A DNA stretch of 64,000 nt. Origin: Sulfuricurvum sp. Lineage in GTDB: Bacteria; Campylobacterota; Campylobacteria; Campylobacterales; Sulfurimonadaceae. The notes below the pieces were generated by a model. That model saw only the letters and a program-made list of their open reading frames with translations. It was not told the origin of the DNA and searched no databases. The translations under genes and the position numbers were made by a program. The DNA lies in the NCBI GenBank assembly GCA_030692765.1, contig JAUYUB010000001.1, forward strand, positions 1 through 64,000. Reading direction: 5' to 3'. Shown one piece after another: positions 28,719 through 36,030 of this stretch; within the stretch, counting starts at the first letter, position 1, and each line of letters starts with the position of its first letter.

Positions 28719-29240
28719 ATGGATCTTAATAAAATCGGATACGGTGAAAATCCGGATAAAATAAAAGCGATTATAGAAATTGCGTGCGGTTCAAACATTA
28801 AATACGAAGTTGAAAAAGAAAGCGGTGCTTTAGTGCTTGATCGTGTTATGCACTCAGCAATGTATTATCCGGCGAACTACGGTTTTGTGAATAAAACACT
28901 TTCACAAGACGGTGATCCGGCTGACATTTTGATTCTTACTGAATATCCTATGGTTGAGGGATGTGTCACCAACTGTCGTTTAGTAGGTGTTTTAATCATG
29001 GAAGACGAAAGCGGTATCGATGAGAAATTGCTTGCAGTTCCAACATCTAAAATCGATCCAACTTTCGAGGAAATCCAAGATCTTGGAGATATTCCAAAGC
29101 ATACTTTGGCAAAAATCAAAAACTTTTTTGAAACCTATAAAATGCTTGAACCAAATAAATGGGTAAAAGTAAAAGGGTTTGAAGACAAAGCAAGCGCGAC
29201 TAAAATTTTACAAGACGCTATTAATAATTATAAAGAGTAA
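28719..29240 (+). CDS. ppa: Inorganic pyrophosphatase, family I
   Basis: The 173-residue soluble enzyme splits pyrophosphate and pulls biosynthetic reactions forward. It shows the family I set: YEVEKESGALVLDR, YYPANYGFVNKTL and the metal-binding DGDPADILIL. The C-terminal KVKGFEDKASA fits the bacterial form. GGTGC sits upstream of the ATG. A small membrane-protein gene follows after 9 nt. Confidence 0.96.
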   Translation: MDLNKIGYGENPDKIKAIIEIACGSNIKYEVEKESGALVLDRVMHSAMYYPANYGFVNKTLSQDGDPADILILTEYPMVEGCVTNCRLVGVLIMEDESGIDEKLLAVPTSKIDPTFEEIQDLGDIPKHTLAKIKNFFETYKMLEPNKWVKVKGFEDKASATKILQDAINNYKE

Positions 29241-29249
29241 GATAAGACT

Positions 29250-29537
29250 ATGATAGACTTAACTTCAAGCGAATTTTATTCTTATACTATTTTCGGCGTC
29301 ATTCTTAATTTTGTTTTTTCAATGGCACTTGGAGTATATCTTAGTAAAAATATCGGCATAGAAGAGATGGTCCTCTCAAAAGGGGACCAAGAACAGCCAT
29401 GGTGGATGTTCTTTAGCCTTATTGTCCCTTTTGCAAAAATGATCATAACCCTTTATCGGGTTGCCATCTTGCAGTTTTACTTTCTTAATGAAGGAAAGAC
29501 GCATAAAGACTTTTGGATTTACCTCACCAGCAAGTAG
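29250..29537 (+). CDS. Small membrane protein of unknown function
   Basis: I do not recognise a named family. The 95-residue product has two hydrophobic stretches (about 12-32 and 50-75). Between them lies a polar loop with GDQEQPWW, and a charged end follows (GKTHKDFW). Similar small proteins occur next to ppa in related genomes as far as I recall, but no role is known. It is probably cotranscribed with ppa. Confidence 0.6.
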   Translation: MIDLTSSEFYSYTIFGVILNFVFSMALGVYLSKNIGIEEMVLSKGDQEQPWWMFFSLIVPFAKMIITLYRVAILQFYFLNEGKTHKDFWIYLTSK

Positions 29538-29548
29538 ACCAAAAACCC

Positions 29549-30067
29549 TTAGCGCTTCTTCTCAATGCATTTTTCTAAAATGTCGCTGCTGTGAATACTC
29601 TCTTTTTTCTTTTGTCCTCGTACAGAAGCCCGTTTCAATTTCTCATTCCACCCACGGTTATTATATTTTTCATCCACGATTGCCAACCCCTCGTTCAATA
29701 GCATCTCACTGTAACTCTCAGGACCGTTTGCATATAGAATACACCCTCCTGCGTCATCTTTTTCATAATGGTATCTCTGATAAAGATGTAAATGCTCTTG
29801 AGCGTACAGTCTTTCGTGCGGATGCGCATCATAAAAAGCATCCACACTTTTCTGACACTCACCAGAAGATGCAGCATCACGTATCAGCCATTCCAATGTT
29901 TTTATCCCATGAGGCTCACATTTCACCGGATTATTATTGTCCAAAAGAGACATAACGGAGTTGTTGTTGATACTTTTCAACTCACCTAGCATAATTTTTG
30001 CATGCAACGAGATGGATAAACAAAAAAATACGATATAAAGTTTAAACAATGTTTCTTTTTTACACAT
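29549..30067 (-). CDS. Exported SNase-like fold protein lacking the usual catalytic residues
   Basis: The 172-residue product has a signal peptide (ending SLHA, about residue 23). The C-terminal half shows the staphylococcal-nuclease pattern: CILYANGPESYSEMLLNEG and WNEKLKRASVRGQKKKE. The N-terminal part (KIMLGELKSI, NNPVKCEPHGIKTLEWL) fits the first barrel strands, but the Asp-Gly-Asp and Arg residues that bind calcium and cleave DNA in active SNases are not visible. Four Cys (49, about 70, 108, 168) may form disulfides. It is likely a periplasmic non-catalytic member. It converges on the small membrane-protein gene. Confidence 0.6.
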   Translation of the reverse strand: MCKKETLFKLYIVFFCLSISLHAKIMLGELKSINNNSVMSLLDNNNPVKCEPHGIKTLEWLIRDAASSGECQKSVDAFYDAHPHERLYAQEHLHLYQRYHYEKDDAGGCILYANGPESYSEMLLNEGLAIVDEKYNNRGWNEKLKRASVRGQKKKESIHSSDILEKCIEKKR

Positions 30068-30198
30068 TATTATTTTTTTCCTTCATTTTTAGCTTAAATA
30101 TAGCTTGATTTTTTCTCCAAACTTAAACCACCCAACACATAAGTCACGTACAATAACAATAAAGACCCGTATATTCAGCGAAACTTAATATTAGTTTT

Positions 30199-30212
30199 CC
30201 CTATGGATAGGG
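30199..30212. promoter_or_regulatory. CCCTAT palindrome in the divergent region 30068-30328
   Basis: CCCTAT-GG-ATAGGG is the only strong symmetry in this 261-nt divergent gap. It sits 117 nt before the transglycosylase start and 132 nt from the SNase-like start, so it may be an operator. I see no small ORF or riboswitch core here. Confidence 0.25.
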
Positions 30213-30328
30213 ACAAAGTGATGATATTGATAACTTTATCTTAACTCAAACAGTTACCAGCTTCACACACCGCTTGGAGGTCATTCAATCGTTTAAAATT
30301 TCACTACCAAAATAAGGAGGTATTAATT

Positions 30329-30868
30329 TTGAAATTAATTTCGTTAATAATACTTTTAACCCTGTCATCGTTTGCAAAAGACATGCAAACGAAAATGACA
30401 GCAAAACAACTGCATGTATTGCAGACAATACGCGACGTAGCTAAAAGTATACCTGATAAACATGGGACAACTTACGAAAATACGTTAAGTGCCATCTGTA
30501 TCACAGAAAGTGATGCCGGAGAAGCTTTAGTTGGTGATTATCATCATAAAAAATCCATTACAAAAGCCTCTTTAGGTGCTATGCAAATCCGTGTTAATAC
30601 AGCACGGCATGTATCTCAATACGTCAAAAAACTTCGCTGGCTCAATAAGCTAAGTGATATTCAACTTGCCGCCCGTTTATTAGGCGACACACGTCTCTCA
30701 GCTAAAATAGCCACTCATTATCTTGTCCTCTTGCATGAGCAGCGCAGTAACTCATTTCATGCCGTTAGCGGATACAATGGTGGAATGAACAACCACCCCT
30801 ACTACAATCGAGTTATGAAAAACATGGCGATTGTTGACCGCCTCGTCTCTGCAGGTAAACTATCCTAA
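30329..30868 (+). CDS. Lytic transglycosylase (SLT-type) like protein
   Basis: The 179-residue product starts at TTG, chosen because AAGGAGG lies 8 nt upstream. It has a short signal peptide (LISLIILLTLSSFA). The lysozyme-like core has the catalytic Glu in ICITESDAG, then SLGAMQIRVNTA (the GxMQI element) and VSGYNGGM, which match SLT domains. It should cut peptidoglycan in the periplasm. It lacks the additional domains of full-length Slt enzymes, as is common for secretion- or flagellum-linked transglycosylases. Confidence 0.8.
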   Translation: MKLISLIILLTLSSFAKDMQTKMTAKQLHVLQTIRDVAKSIPDKHGTTYENTLSAICITESDAGEALVGDYHHKKSITKASLGAMQIRVNTARHVSQYVKKLRWLNKLSDIQLAARLLGDTRLSAKIATHYLVLLHEQRSNSFHAVSGYNGGMNNHPYYNRVMKNMAIVDRLVSAGKLS

Positions 30869-30892
30869 TTTTTAACTATCCTCAAAATAAGC

Positions 30893-30920
30893 TATAATAT
30901 TCCTAATATGATTAGGAAGG
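30893..30920 (+). promoter_or_regulatory. -10 element followed by palindrome covering the ribosome site
   Basis: TATAAT at 30893-30898 is followed by TTCCTAAT (30900-30907), ATG, and ATTAGGAA (30911-30918), perfect 8-bp arms. The right arm runs into AGGAAGG, the ribosome site of the gene starting at 30928. The symmetry could be an operator at the transcription start or, if transcripts start upstream, a hairpin hiding the ribosome site. Confidence 0.45.
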
Positions 30921-30927
30921 CTATTCT

Positions 30928-31140
30928 ATGGATGATGATAAACTAAAACTTATTCTTGCAGTGTTGGGCGGATTGGTTTTTAGTCTGATTTTTATTTTAC
31001 TCGCCTTCGTTTTACCGCTTCAGAATAATTCTGTCAATCAAACCCTTCAAGCTAAACATACCCTAGAAAAAATATCCAAAGGGATCAAAGATGGCCAATA
31101 TCGTCCGCCTCCGGGTGAAAAGAAAGTACAGAAGCACTAG
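30928..31140 (+). CDS. Single-pass small membrane protein
   Basis: No known family is recognised. The 70-residue product has one membrane helix (about 8-30, LAVLGGLVFSLIFILLAFVL), then a short basic region ending with RPPPGEKKVQKH. It precedes the glutathione-peroxidase-like gene by 3 nt, so the two are one transcript. It could be a membrane partner of the peroxidase, but nothing in the sequence shows this. Confidence 0.6.
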   Translation: MDDDKLKLILAVLGGLVFSLIFILLAFVLPLQNNSVNQTLQAKHTLEKISKGIKDGQYRPPPGEKKVQKH

Positions 31141-31143
31141 GCT

Positions 31144-31677
31144 ATGAAAGCTTTGCTTATTTTTATAACATTATGGAGTACCCTTATGGCAACACCATCG
31201 ATTTATGACTTTGATGTCACAACTATCCATCATGATAAAACAACTTTGGCCTCTTATCGCGGCAACGTAATACTGATCGTCAATACTGCTAGCGGCTGTG
31301 GTTTCACGCCTCAGTTTGAAGGTTTGGAAAAATTGTACAAAACCTATAAGACCAAAGGGTTTGTCGTGCTCGGATTTCCTTGCAACCAGTTCGCGGGACA
31401 AGAGCCCCTCAATGAAGCAGGGATTGAAAATTTTTGTCGTATCAACTATGGGGTCACCTTTCCTATGTTTTCAAAAATTGACGTCAACGGGGTAAAAACA
31501 CATCCACTCTACCAATATCTTAAACACCAAGCACCAGGAGTTCTTGGAAGTGAGACCATAAAATGGAATTTCACCAAGTTTCTCGTGGATAAAAAGGGGA
31601 AAGTCGTTCACCGCTACGCTCCCTCTACGACACCAGAATCGATCGCAGCAGATATCGAAAAACTACTCTTAAAATAA
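31144..31677 (+). CDS. Glutathione-peroxidase-family thiol peroxidase, exported
   Basis: The 177-residue enzyme has a signal peptide-like N-terminus (MKALLIFITLWSTLMA). The peroxidatic Cys52 is in NTASGCGFTPQFEGLEKLY, a Cys rather than selenocysteine. Gln82 lies in FPCNQFAGQEP, and the Trp in IKWNFTKFLVD, completing the family's catalytic set. Cys80 of FPCNQF fits the resolving cysteine. Such enzymes usually use thioredoxin, not glutathione, as reductant. In the periplasm the reductant would have to come from a DsbD-like system, fitting the partial gene at 1-153 only by inference. Confidence 0.9.
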   Translation: MKALLIFITLWSTLMATPSIYDFDVTTIHHDKTTLASYRGNVILIVNTASGCGFTPQFEGLEKLYKTYKTKGFVVLGFPCNQFAGQEPLNEAGIENFCRINYGVTFPMFSKIDVNGVKTHPLYQYLKHQAPGVLGSETIKWNFTKFLVDKKGKVVHRYAPSTTPESIAADIEKLLLK

Positions 31678-31777
31678 ACTTTCGCATTTAAAGACTAAAT
31701 ACTAATTTCAACTGCTAAAGAATTAAGTTTTGTTATACTAAATGCATTAAAACGGCTATATATAGGAATAAAATATT

Positions 31778-33097
31778 ATGATAAATACACAATCTGAAAG
31801 TATTAATAACCATTGTAAAGTAATTAAACACATTTTAATTATTGAAGACTCTAAAAGTTTAGCAAATCATCTAAAAGAAACTATTGATAAGGGTTTGTCT
31901 TTTAGGTGTGATGTTGCATATGATGAAAACAGTGCTCGGGATATGATTCCACGAAAGCGGTATGATCTTATCATAATTGATATCCATCTTCCAGACAGCA
32001 GCGGTAATTTTATCGGTGAATTGCTCCGTAATGATCACCGTCTAATTGTTATGACCGGGCAGGATAACGAAGAGTGCCGATCGAAACTTATTGCTCTTAC
32101 TCTTGTGGATTACGTCATCAAAAGTGACGCGAAAACGCTTACCTCTTATTTGATTAAAACAATCAAAAGACTCAATGAAAATCGCTACACCGTAATCGGG
32201 GTATGTGATGATTCCAAGCTTGCACGAACGCAAATAGCGAATGCACTCAAATTGCAAAATATCGGCTATATCGAATTTGAAGATGGACAGCAGGTGTTAG
32301 ATTGTATAAATGGTCAAGATGCCAATATTGATATTTTGTTAACCGATTATGAGATGCCAAAAGTGAACGGGCTTGAACTCATCCGCCGTATCCGTCATAC
32401 TTTTTCGGAGGATACACTTCCTATTATCGCCCTCTCTGCTTCCGGTAAAAACCATCTTCTCGCCCAATTTCTAAAAATTGGAGCCAACGATTATCTCCCA
32501 AAGCCTTTCACGAATGAAGAGTTCTTGACCCGTCTTAATTTAACACTGGATTACTTGTACATTCTCCGCCGTCACAACAAACTAATCGAAGAGTTGGAAC
32601 ATATCTCCATACGCGATTTTTTGACAAAACTCTACAACCGTCATTACTTTTTTTCAAATATCAAACATATCACATCTAATGCCATTCGCAATAGTACTCC
32701 TTATGCTATTATGATGATCGATATCGATTTTTTTAAAAAAGTGAATGATACCTATGGTCACCATGCAGGAGATGTTGCTATCCAGCATCTCGCAAACGTA
32801 TTAAAAGATACTGCTCGCGCATCTGACTACTGTTTTCGCTGGGGCGGAGAGGAATTCTTGATTCTTATTCCAACTAGTTCGCATGATGAAAGCTACCAAT
32901 TTGCAGAGCGTTTGAGAAAAGCTGTCGAAATATCCAGCGTATTTGTTGAAGATGAAGATTTAACATTTAATATTACCATTAGTATTGGGATCGCATTGGG
33001 ACTTGATAAAGATGCCAATCATCTTATATCAAAAGCCGATGGGATGCTGTATGAAGCAAAACTCTCAGGACGAAATTGCGTCAAAATAACTGACTGA
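31778..33097 (+). CDS. Response regulator with two receiver domains and a GGDEF output
   Basis: The 439-residue protein has two receivers (about 18-130 and 145-265) and a GGDEF domain (275-439). Phospho-acceptor Asp residues are in LIIIDIHLPDSSG and ILLTDYEMPKVNG. The cyclase motif reads FRWGGEEFLILIP, with an RxxD inhibitory site (RASD) five residues ahead, so c-di-GMP synthesis under product feedback is expected. No kinase gene is adjacent. The layout resembles PleD with two receivers. Confidence 0.92.
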   Translation: MINTQSESINNHCKVIKHILIIEDSKSLANHLKETIDKGLSFRCDVAYDENSARDMIPRKRYDLIIIDIHLPDSSGNFIGELLRNDHRLIVMTGQDNEECRSKLIALTLVDYVIKSDAKTLTSYLIKTIKRLNENRYTVIGVCDDSKLARTQIANALKLQNIGYIEFEDGQQVLDCINGQDANIDILLTDYEMPKVNGLELIRRIRHTFSEDTLPIIALSASGKNHLLAQFLKIGANDYLPKPFTNEEFLTRLNLTLDYLYILRRHNKLIEELEHISIRDFLTKLYNRHYFFSNIKHITSNAIRNSTPYAIMMIDIDFFKKVNDTYGHHAGDVAIQHLANVLKDTARASDYCFRWGGEEFLILIPTSSHDESYQFAERLRKAVEISSVFVEDEDLTFNITISIGIALGLDKDANHLISKADGMLYEAKLSGRNCVKITD

Positions 33098-33161
33098 TTG
33101 TAAGTATTCATTATCCATTTAGCGCTACTATGTCGTTTCATTTTTATTTTTTGAGGACGAC

Positions 33162-33923
33162 ATGACACAAATTTTTCTTCTCGCCTTTTTAGTCGCGATT
33201 TTTTACTGGATATCCAAAGGGTATTCAAAATACGAGGGAAGCGAATATTCCCAAAAACAGTTCAGAGGTTTTGTTCTCACCAAAGAATCCCTTGCCAAAA
33301 GTGAATTGGGGCTTTTCGTCGCCCTTACGGCAAAAGTTGCCAAAGCCGATGGGAGGGTCGATGAACTCGAAGCAGAACTGGTAGGCAATATGTTCAATGA
33401 CATCAGCTCACTGTTCCCAGACCCGAATGCTGCTAAACAACTACTCAAAGAGATTTTTGACATTGAAAAACAAGTACCTCATAATCTCGATACCGTAGCA
33501 GTTGCACTGTACGCTATCATCCAAAACGATTCGCACAAACGCATCCAGATGATGCAGTTTCTCGTCAATCTCGCCTACATCGACGGAACTCTCAGCCACA
33601 GCGAAGAAGCAATGCTTGCAAAAATATCCGCATTTTTGCATTTCAATCCCAATGAACTTACAGCCATGCTGCAGCAATTTGGATCGTTTCACCACAAAAG
33701 CGTCAAGGAAAGCTCTATCGATCAAGCCTACTCCCTTTTGGGAATCACCAAAGAGGCCTCCAATGATGATCTCAAACGTGCCTATCGTGCCCTAGTCAAA
33801 CAATACCATCCCGACATTGTCAAAGCACAAGGGTCCAGCGAGGATTATATCCAAGCGGCAACGGCCAAGGTGCAGGAGATCAATGGCGCATACGAGATGA
33901 TCAAAAAACAACGTGGAATTTAG
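33162..33923 (+). CDS. DjlA-like protein: membrane anchor, TerB domain, J domain
   Basis: The 253-residue protein has an N-terminal membrane helix (IFLLAFLVAIFYWI), a TerB-like helical domain (about 45-170; ALTAKVAKADGRVDELEAE) and a C-terminal J domain. The HPD motif is in VKQYHPDIVKA. It should recruit DnaK to the inner membrane, like DjlA. The order anchor-TerB-J matches the DjlA family. GAGGACG precedes the ATG. Its stop overlaps a small ORF on the other strand. Confidence 0.9.
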   Translation: MTQIFLLAFLVAIFYWISKGYSKYEGSEYSQKQFRGFVLTKESLAKSELGLFVALTAKVAKADGRVDELEAELVGNMFNDISSLFPDPNAAKQLLKEIFDIEKQVPHNLDTVAVALYAIIQNDSHKRIQMMQFLVNLAYIDGTLSHSEEAMLAKISAFLHFNPNELTAMLQQFGSFHHKSVKESSIDQAYSLLGITKEASNDDLKRAYRALVKQYHPDIVKAQGSSEDYIQAATAKVQEINGAYEMIKKQRGI

Positions 33924-34084
33924 CGAAGAATAAAATACCCATTGTTGTACATAGTGTCAGGTAATATAGGTGTAGTCACTCGGAATAAGGTTATCATGGC
34001 CAAGGTAAGATACAAAACCACAGAGTAAGAAAGGCAACCGCCTATGCACATTAAGCAGAGTGGAACGTGTTTTTTACACAACAT
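33920..34084 (-). CDS. Candidate 54-residue Cys-rich membrane protein
   Basis: This ORF is in the gap between the DjlA-like and FliK-like genes. It has an ATG at 34082-34084 with AAGGAG six nt upstream. The product starts MLCKKHVPLCLMCIGGC, so four cysteines lie in the first 17 residues, and one hydrophobic stretch (about 14-35) suits a membrane helix. The stop overlaps the DjlA-like stop by a few bases, tail to tail. The strong ribosome site and the Cys pattern argue for a real gene; I know of no family. Confidence 0.5.
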   Translation of the reverse strand: MLCKKHVPLCLMCIGGCLSYSVVLYLTLAMITLFRVTTPILPDTMYNNGYFILR

Positions 34085-34211
34085 TAAAAACTCCTTGCAT
34101 TAAAAAAAGTTAAAAATTGTACATCAGTAATTTAAAATTAATTTTTAATTGCATTAGTTAGTTATAGTTTATATCTATCAGTTCCCTTTTAAATATGCTA
34201 GACTATTATCC

Positions 34212-35468
34212 ATGATAACTTTAAAGCCAGATGCAAAAATCTCTATTTTGATGCCCCATCAAAACAAAGCGCTCAATCTCGCACTGCAACAAGCCACTCC
34301 TCAACAATTGGAATCGCTAAAAGAGGGAAAAGATTTAAAATCGCTTCTAAGTTCCCTTTTCCAAGCCAAACTCACCCATATAAAATCGGATCAGGTGCTT
34401 CTGGATATTCTTAAAAGCAACAATACCTTTAAACAGTTTGGAAATTTTTCGAAGGAACTTAAAAACGTCATCACAACCCTAAAAGCAGAACCAAATCTTG
34501 CACCAAAACTCTCTAAACTCGAACATTCACTGCAATCCATAACAACCCTCACTGCTCCTGTTTTAAAAGAAAAAGTTGCAAATTCCGGTATCTTTATGGA
34601 ATCAAAAATCGCATCAGCGGCCCTTACGGTACAAACAATTGGCGAAACACTCCAAAAACTTCAGCACGCATTGGTTCAAACCAATCACAGTGAAGCCAAA
34701 AATCTTTCTCAAAGTCTTGCAGAGTTTCTGGAACATCCTGTTCTTACAAAAGCAAGTGAAGATATGAGTTCCGCGCGTATTCTCATAAAAACCATCCAAA
34801 CGCTTACCGATACGGTTGAACGCATCCTCCCAAAAATAGATCCACAGACACCCCATCAGGCCAAAGCGGTAGAAGAGGTTCATGTAAGCATTAAACAATT
34901 GGCATCTTTTACCAAACCCGAGCACCTTTTGATACAAACCCAACTCGAAGAGCACCTGGGACATGATATAAAATCTCAACTCATGCAGCTTAGTGATGAT
35001 ATCAAAGCGCTTTCTACCCCCATTTTCAATGATCTGCAGACACAAATCGATAAACTTGTAACCCATATCGATTATCATCAACTGCTTTCGCATCTTGACG
35101 GTTCTAATACTCTGTATTTCCCCTTTTCATGGGACATGCTCGAAGAGGGATCTCTTGCTTTCAAAAAACGTGAAGAAAAAAAGTTTTATTGCGAAGTACA
35201 TCTTCAACTCAAAGAATACGGAAAAATTGATCTCATGATGGCACTGTATGAGGGAAATCAGCTCGAGATACAAGCACACACGCAAAACCCTGAATTTAAA
35301 AAACTCATACAAGAGCATCTAGGCACTCTAAGAACGCTTCTGACACAAGCTGGTATTAATCCTAGAACTATACGGGTATATGACGCTACAGAGTCCCAAG
35401 CACCTTCTAAGAGTGCTTATGCACCAGAGGATACTGATTTTCAATCAGGATTTGAGGTCAAGGTATGA
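34212..35468 (+). CDS. FliK-like flagellar hook-length control protein
   Basis: The 418-residue protein is mainly helical and Lys/Gln-rich in its first 290 residues. Its C-terminus (about 300-400: LYFPFSWDMLEEGSLAFKK, KIDLMMALYEGNQLEIQAH, LGTLRTLLTQAGINPRTI) resembles the FliK hook domain. FliK proteins measure hook length and switch FlhB from hook to filament export. The next gene, overlapping by 4 nt, encodes the FlhB-like C-terminal domain, the known FliK partner, which strengthens the call. Other flagellar genes are not adjacent. Confidence 0.65.
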   Translation: MITLKPDAKISILMPHQNKALNLALQQATPQQLESLKEGKDLKSLLSSLFQAKLTHIKSDQVLLDILKSNNTFKQFGNFSKELKNVITTLKAEPNLAPKLSKLEHSLQSITTLTAPVLKEKVANSGIFMESKIASAALTVQTIGETLQKLQHALVQTNHSEAKNLSQSLAEFLEHPVLTKASEDMSSARILIKTIQTLTDTVERILPKIDPQTPHQAKAVEEVHVSIKQLASFTKPEHLLIQTQLEEHLGHDIKSQLMQLSDDIKALSTPIFNDLQTQIDKLVTHIDYHQLLSHLDGSNTLYFPFSWDMLEEGSLAFKKREEKKFYCEVHLQLKEYGKIDLMMALYEGNQLEIQAHTQNPEFKKLIQEHLGTLRTLLTQAGINPRTIRVYDATESQAPSKSAYAPEDTDFQSGFEVKV

Positions 35469-35716
35469 AAAAAGCAGTTGCTCTACGATATGACCCATCC
35501 AAAGAAGACTCTCCGCGTGTCATTGCAACAGGCAAGGGAATAAGCGCAGAAAATATCATCAAGATTGCCGAGCTTCATAATCTACCCATCCAAGAAGACG
35601 CTGACCTCGTTGAGCTATTAAGTAAAGTAGAACTCGATAAAGAGATACCTGAGAAACTTTACATTGCCGTTGCGGAAGTGTTTCGATTTTTATACGACAT
35701 TACACGCAAGGAATAA
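35465..35716 (+). CDS. FhlB, stand-alone FlhB C-terminal-domain protein
   Basis: The 83-residue protein matches the cytoplasmic C-terminal domain of FlhB-type export proteins (COG2257): AVALRYDPSKEDSPRVIATGKG-type start (seen as VALRYDPSKEDSPRV), LHNLPIQEDADLVELL and PEKLYIAVAEVFRFLY. It lacks the membrane part and the N-P-T-H cleavage site. Such proteins can replace the processed FlhB-C fragment. It is translationally coupled to the FliK-like gene. Confidence 0.88.
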   Translation: MKKAVALRYDPSKEDSPRVIATGKGISAENIIKIAELHNLPIQEDADLVELLSKVELDKEIPEKLYIAVAEVFRFLYDITRKE

Positions 35717-35767
35717 TTGGACTGTTTTTTGCTCTAACTTTTCATATAAAATGAATAAGGAGCATAA

Positions 35768-36025
35768 GTGCAGGTTCAGTCAAATAACGTGCCCCCTTCT
35801 TTTAATCCCTATGAAATACAAAACGACCCCACACAAGAACAGCTAAAAGGGAGCTTTATTACGGTTGCTGAACAGTTGACCCCATCTGAAAAGCGTCTCT
35901 ATAATTCCATGATGTACACCCAAAACTATGAAGGGGCAGAAGAGATCATCAATATCGGATTTATGCGTGCTACCGATATGGAAAAAGCCAAACAGCCTAC
36001 TCGACTGTTGGATATTAAAGCTTAA
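35768..36025 (+). CDS. Small protein of unknown function downstream of fhlB
   Basis: No family is recognised. The 85-residue product starts at GTG with AAGGAG five nt upstream. It is hydrophilic, with TPSEKRLYNSMMYTQNYEGAEEIINIGFMRA in two recognisable halves, predicted helical. No membrane helix or metal motif is seen. Its position suggests cotranscription with the FliK-like/FhlB pair, so a flagellar link is possible. Confidence 0.6.
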   Translation: MQVQSNNVPPSFNPYEIQNDPTQEQLKGSFITVAEQLTPSEKRLYNSMMYTQNYEGAEEIINIGFMRATDMEKAKQPTRLLDIKA

Positions 36026-36030
36026 CTATC

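Noticed and set aside
30068-30328. Possible riboswitch (c-di-GMP type) upstream of the transglycosylase
   Set aside because: Only one short palindrome and a generic AT-rich leader are present; I could not find the conserved core of a known riboswitch.
35465-35716. FhlB as a truncated flhB pseudogene
   Set aside because: It has its own ATG, intact frame and coupling to the FliK-like gene, and stand-alone FhlB proteins are a known family.
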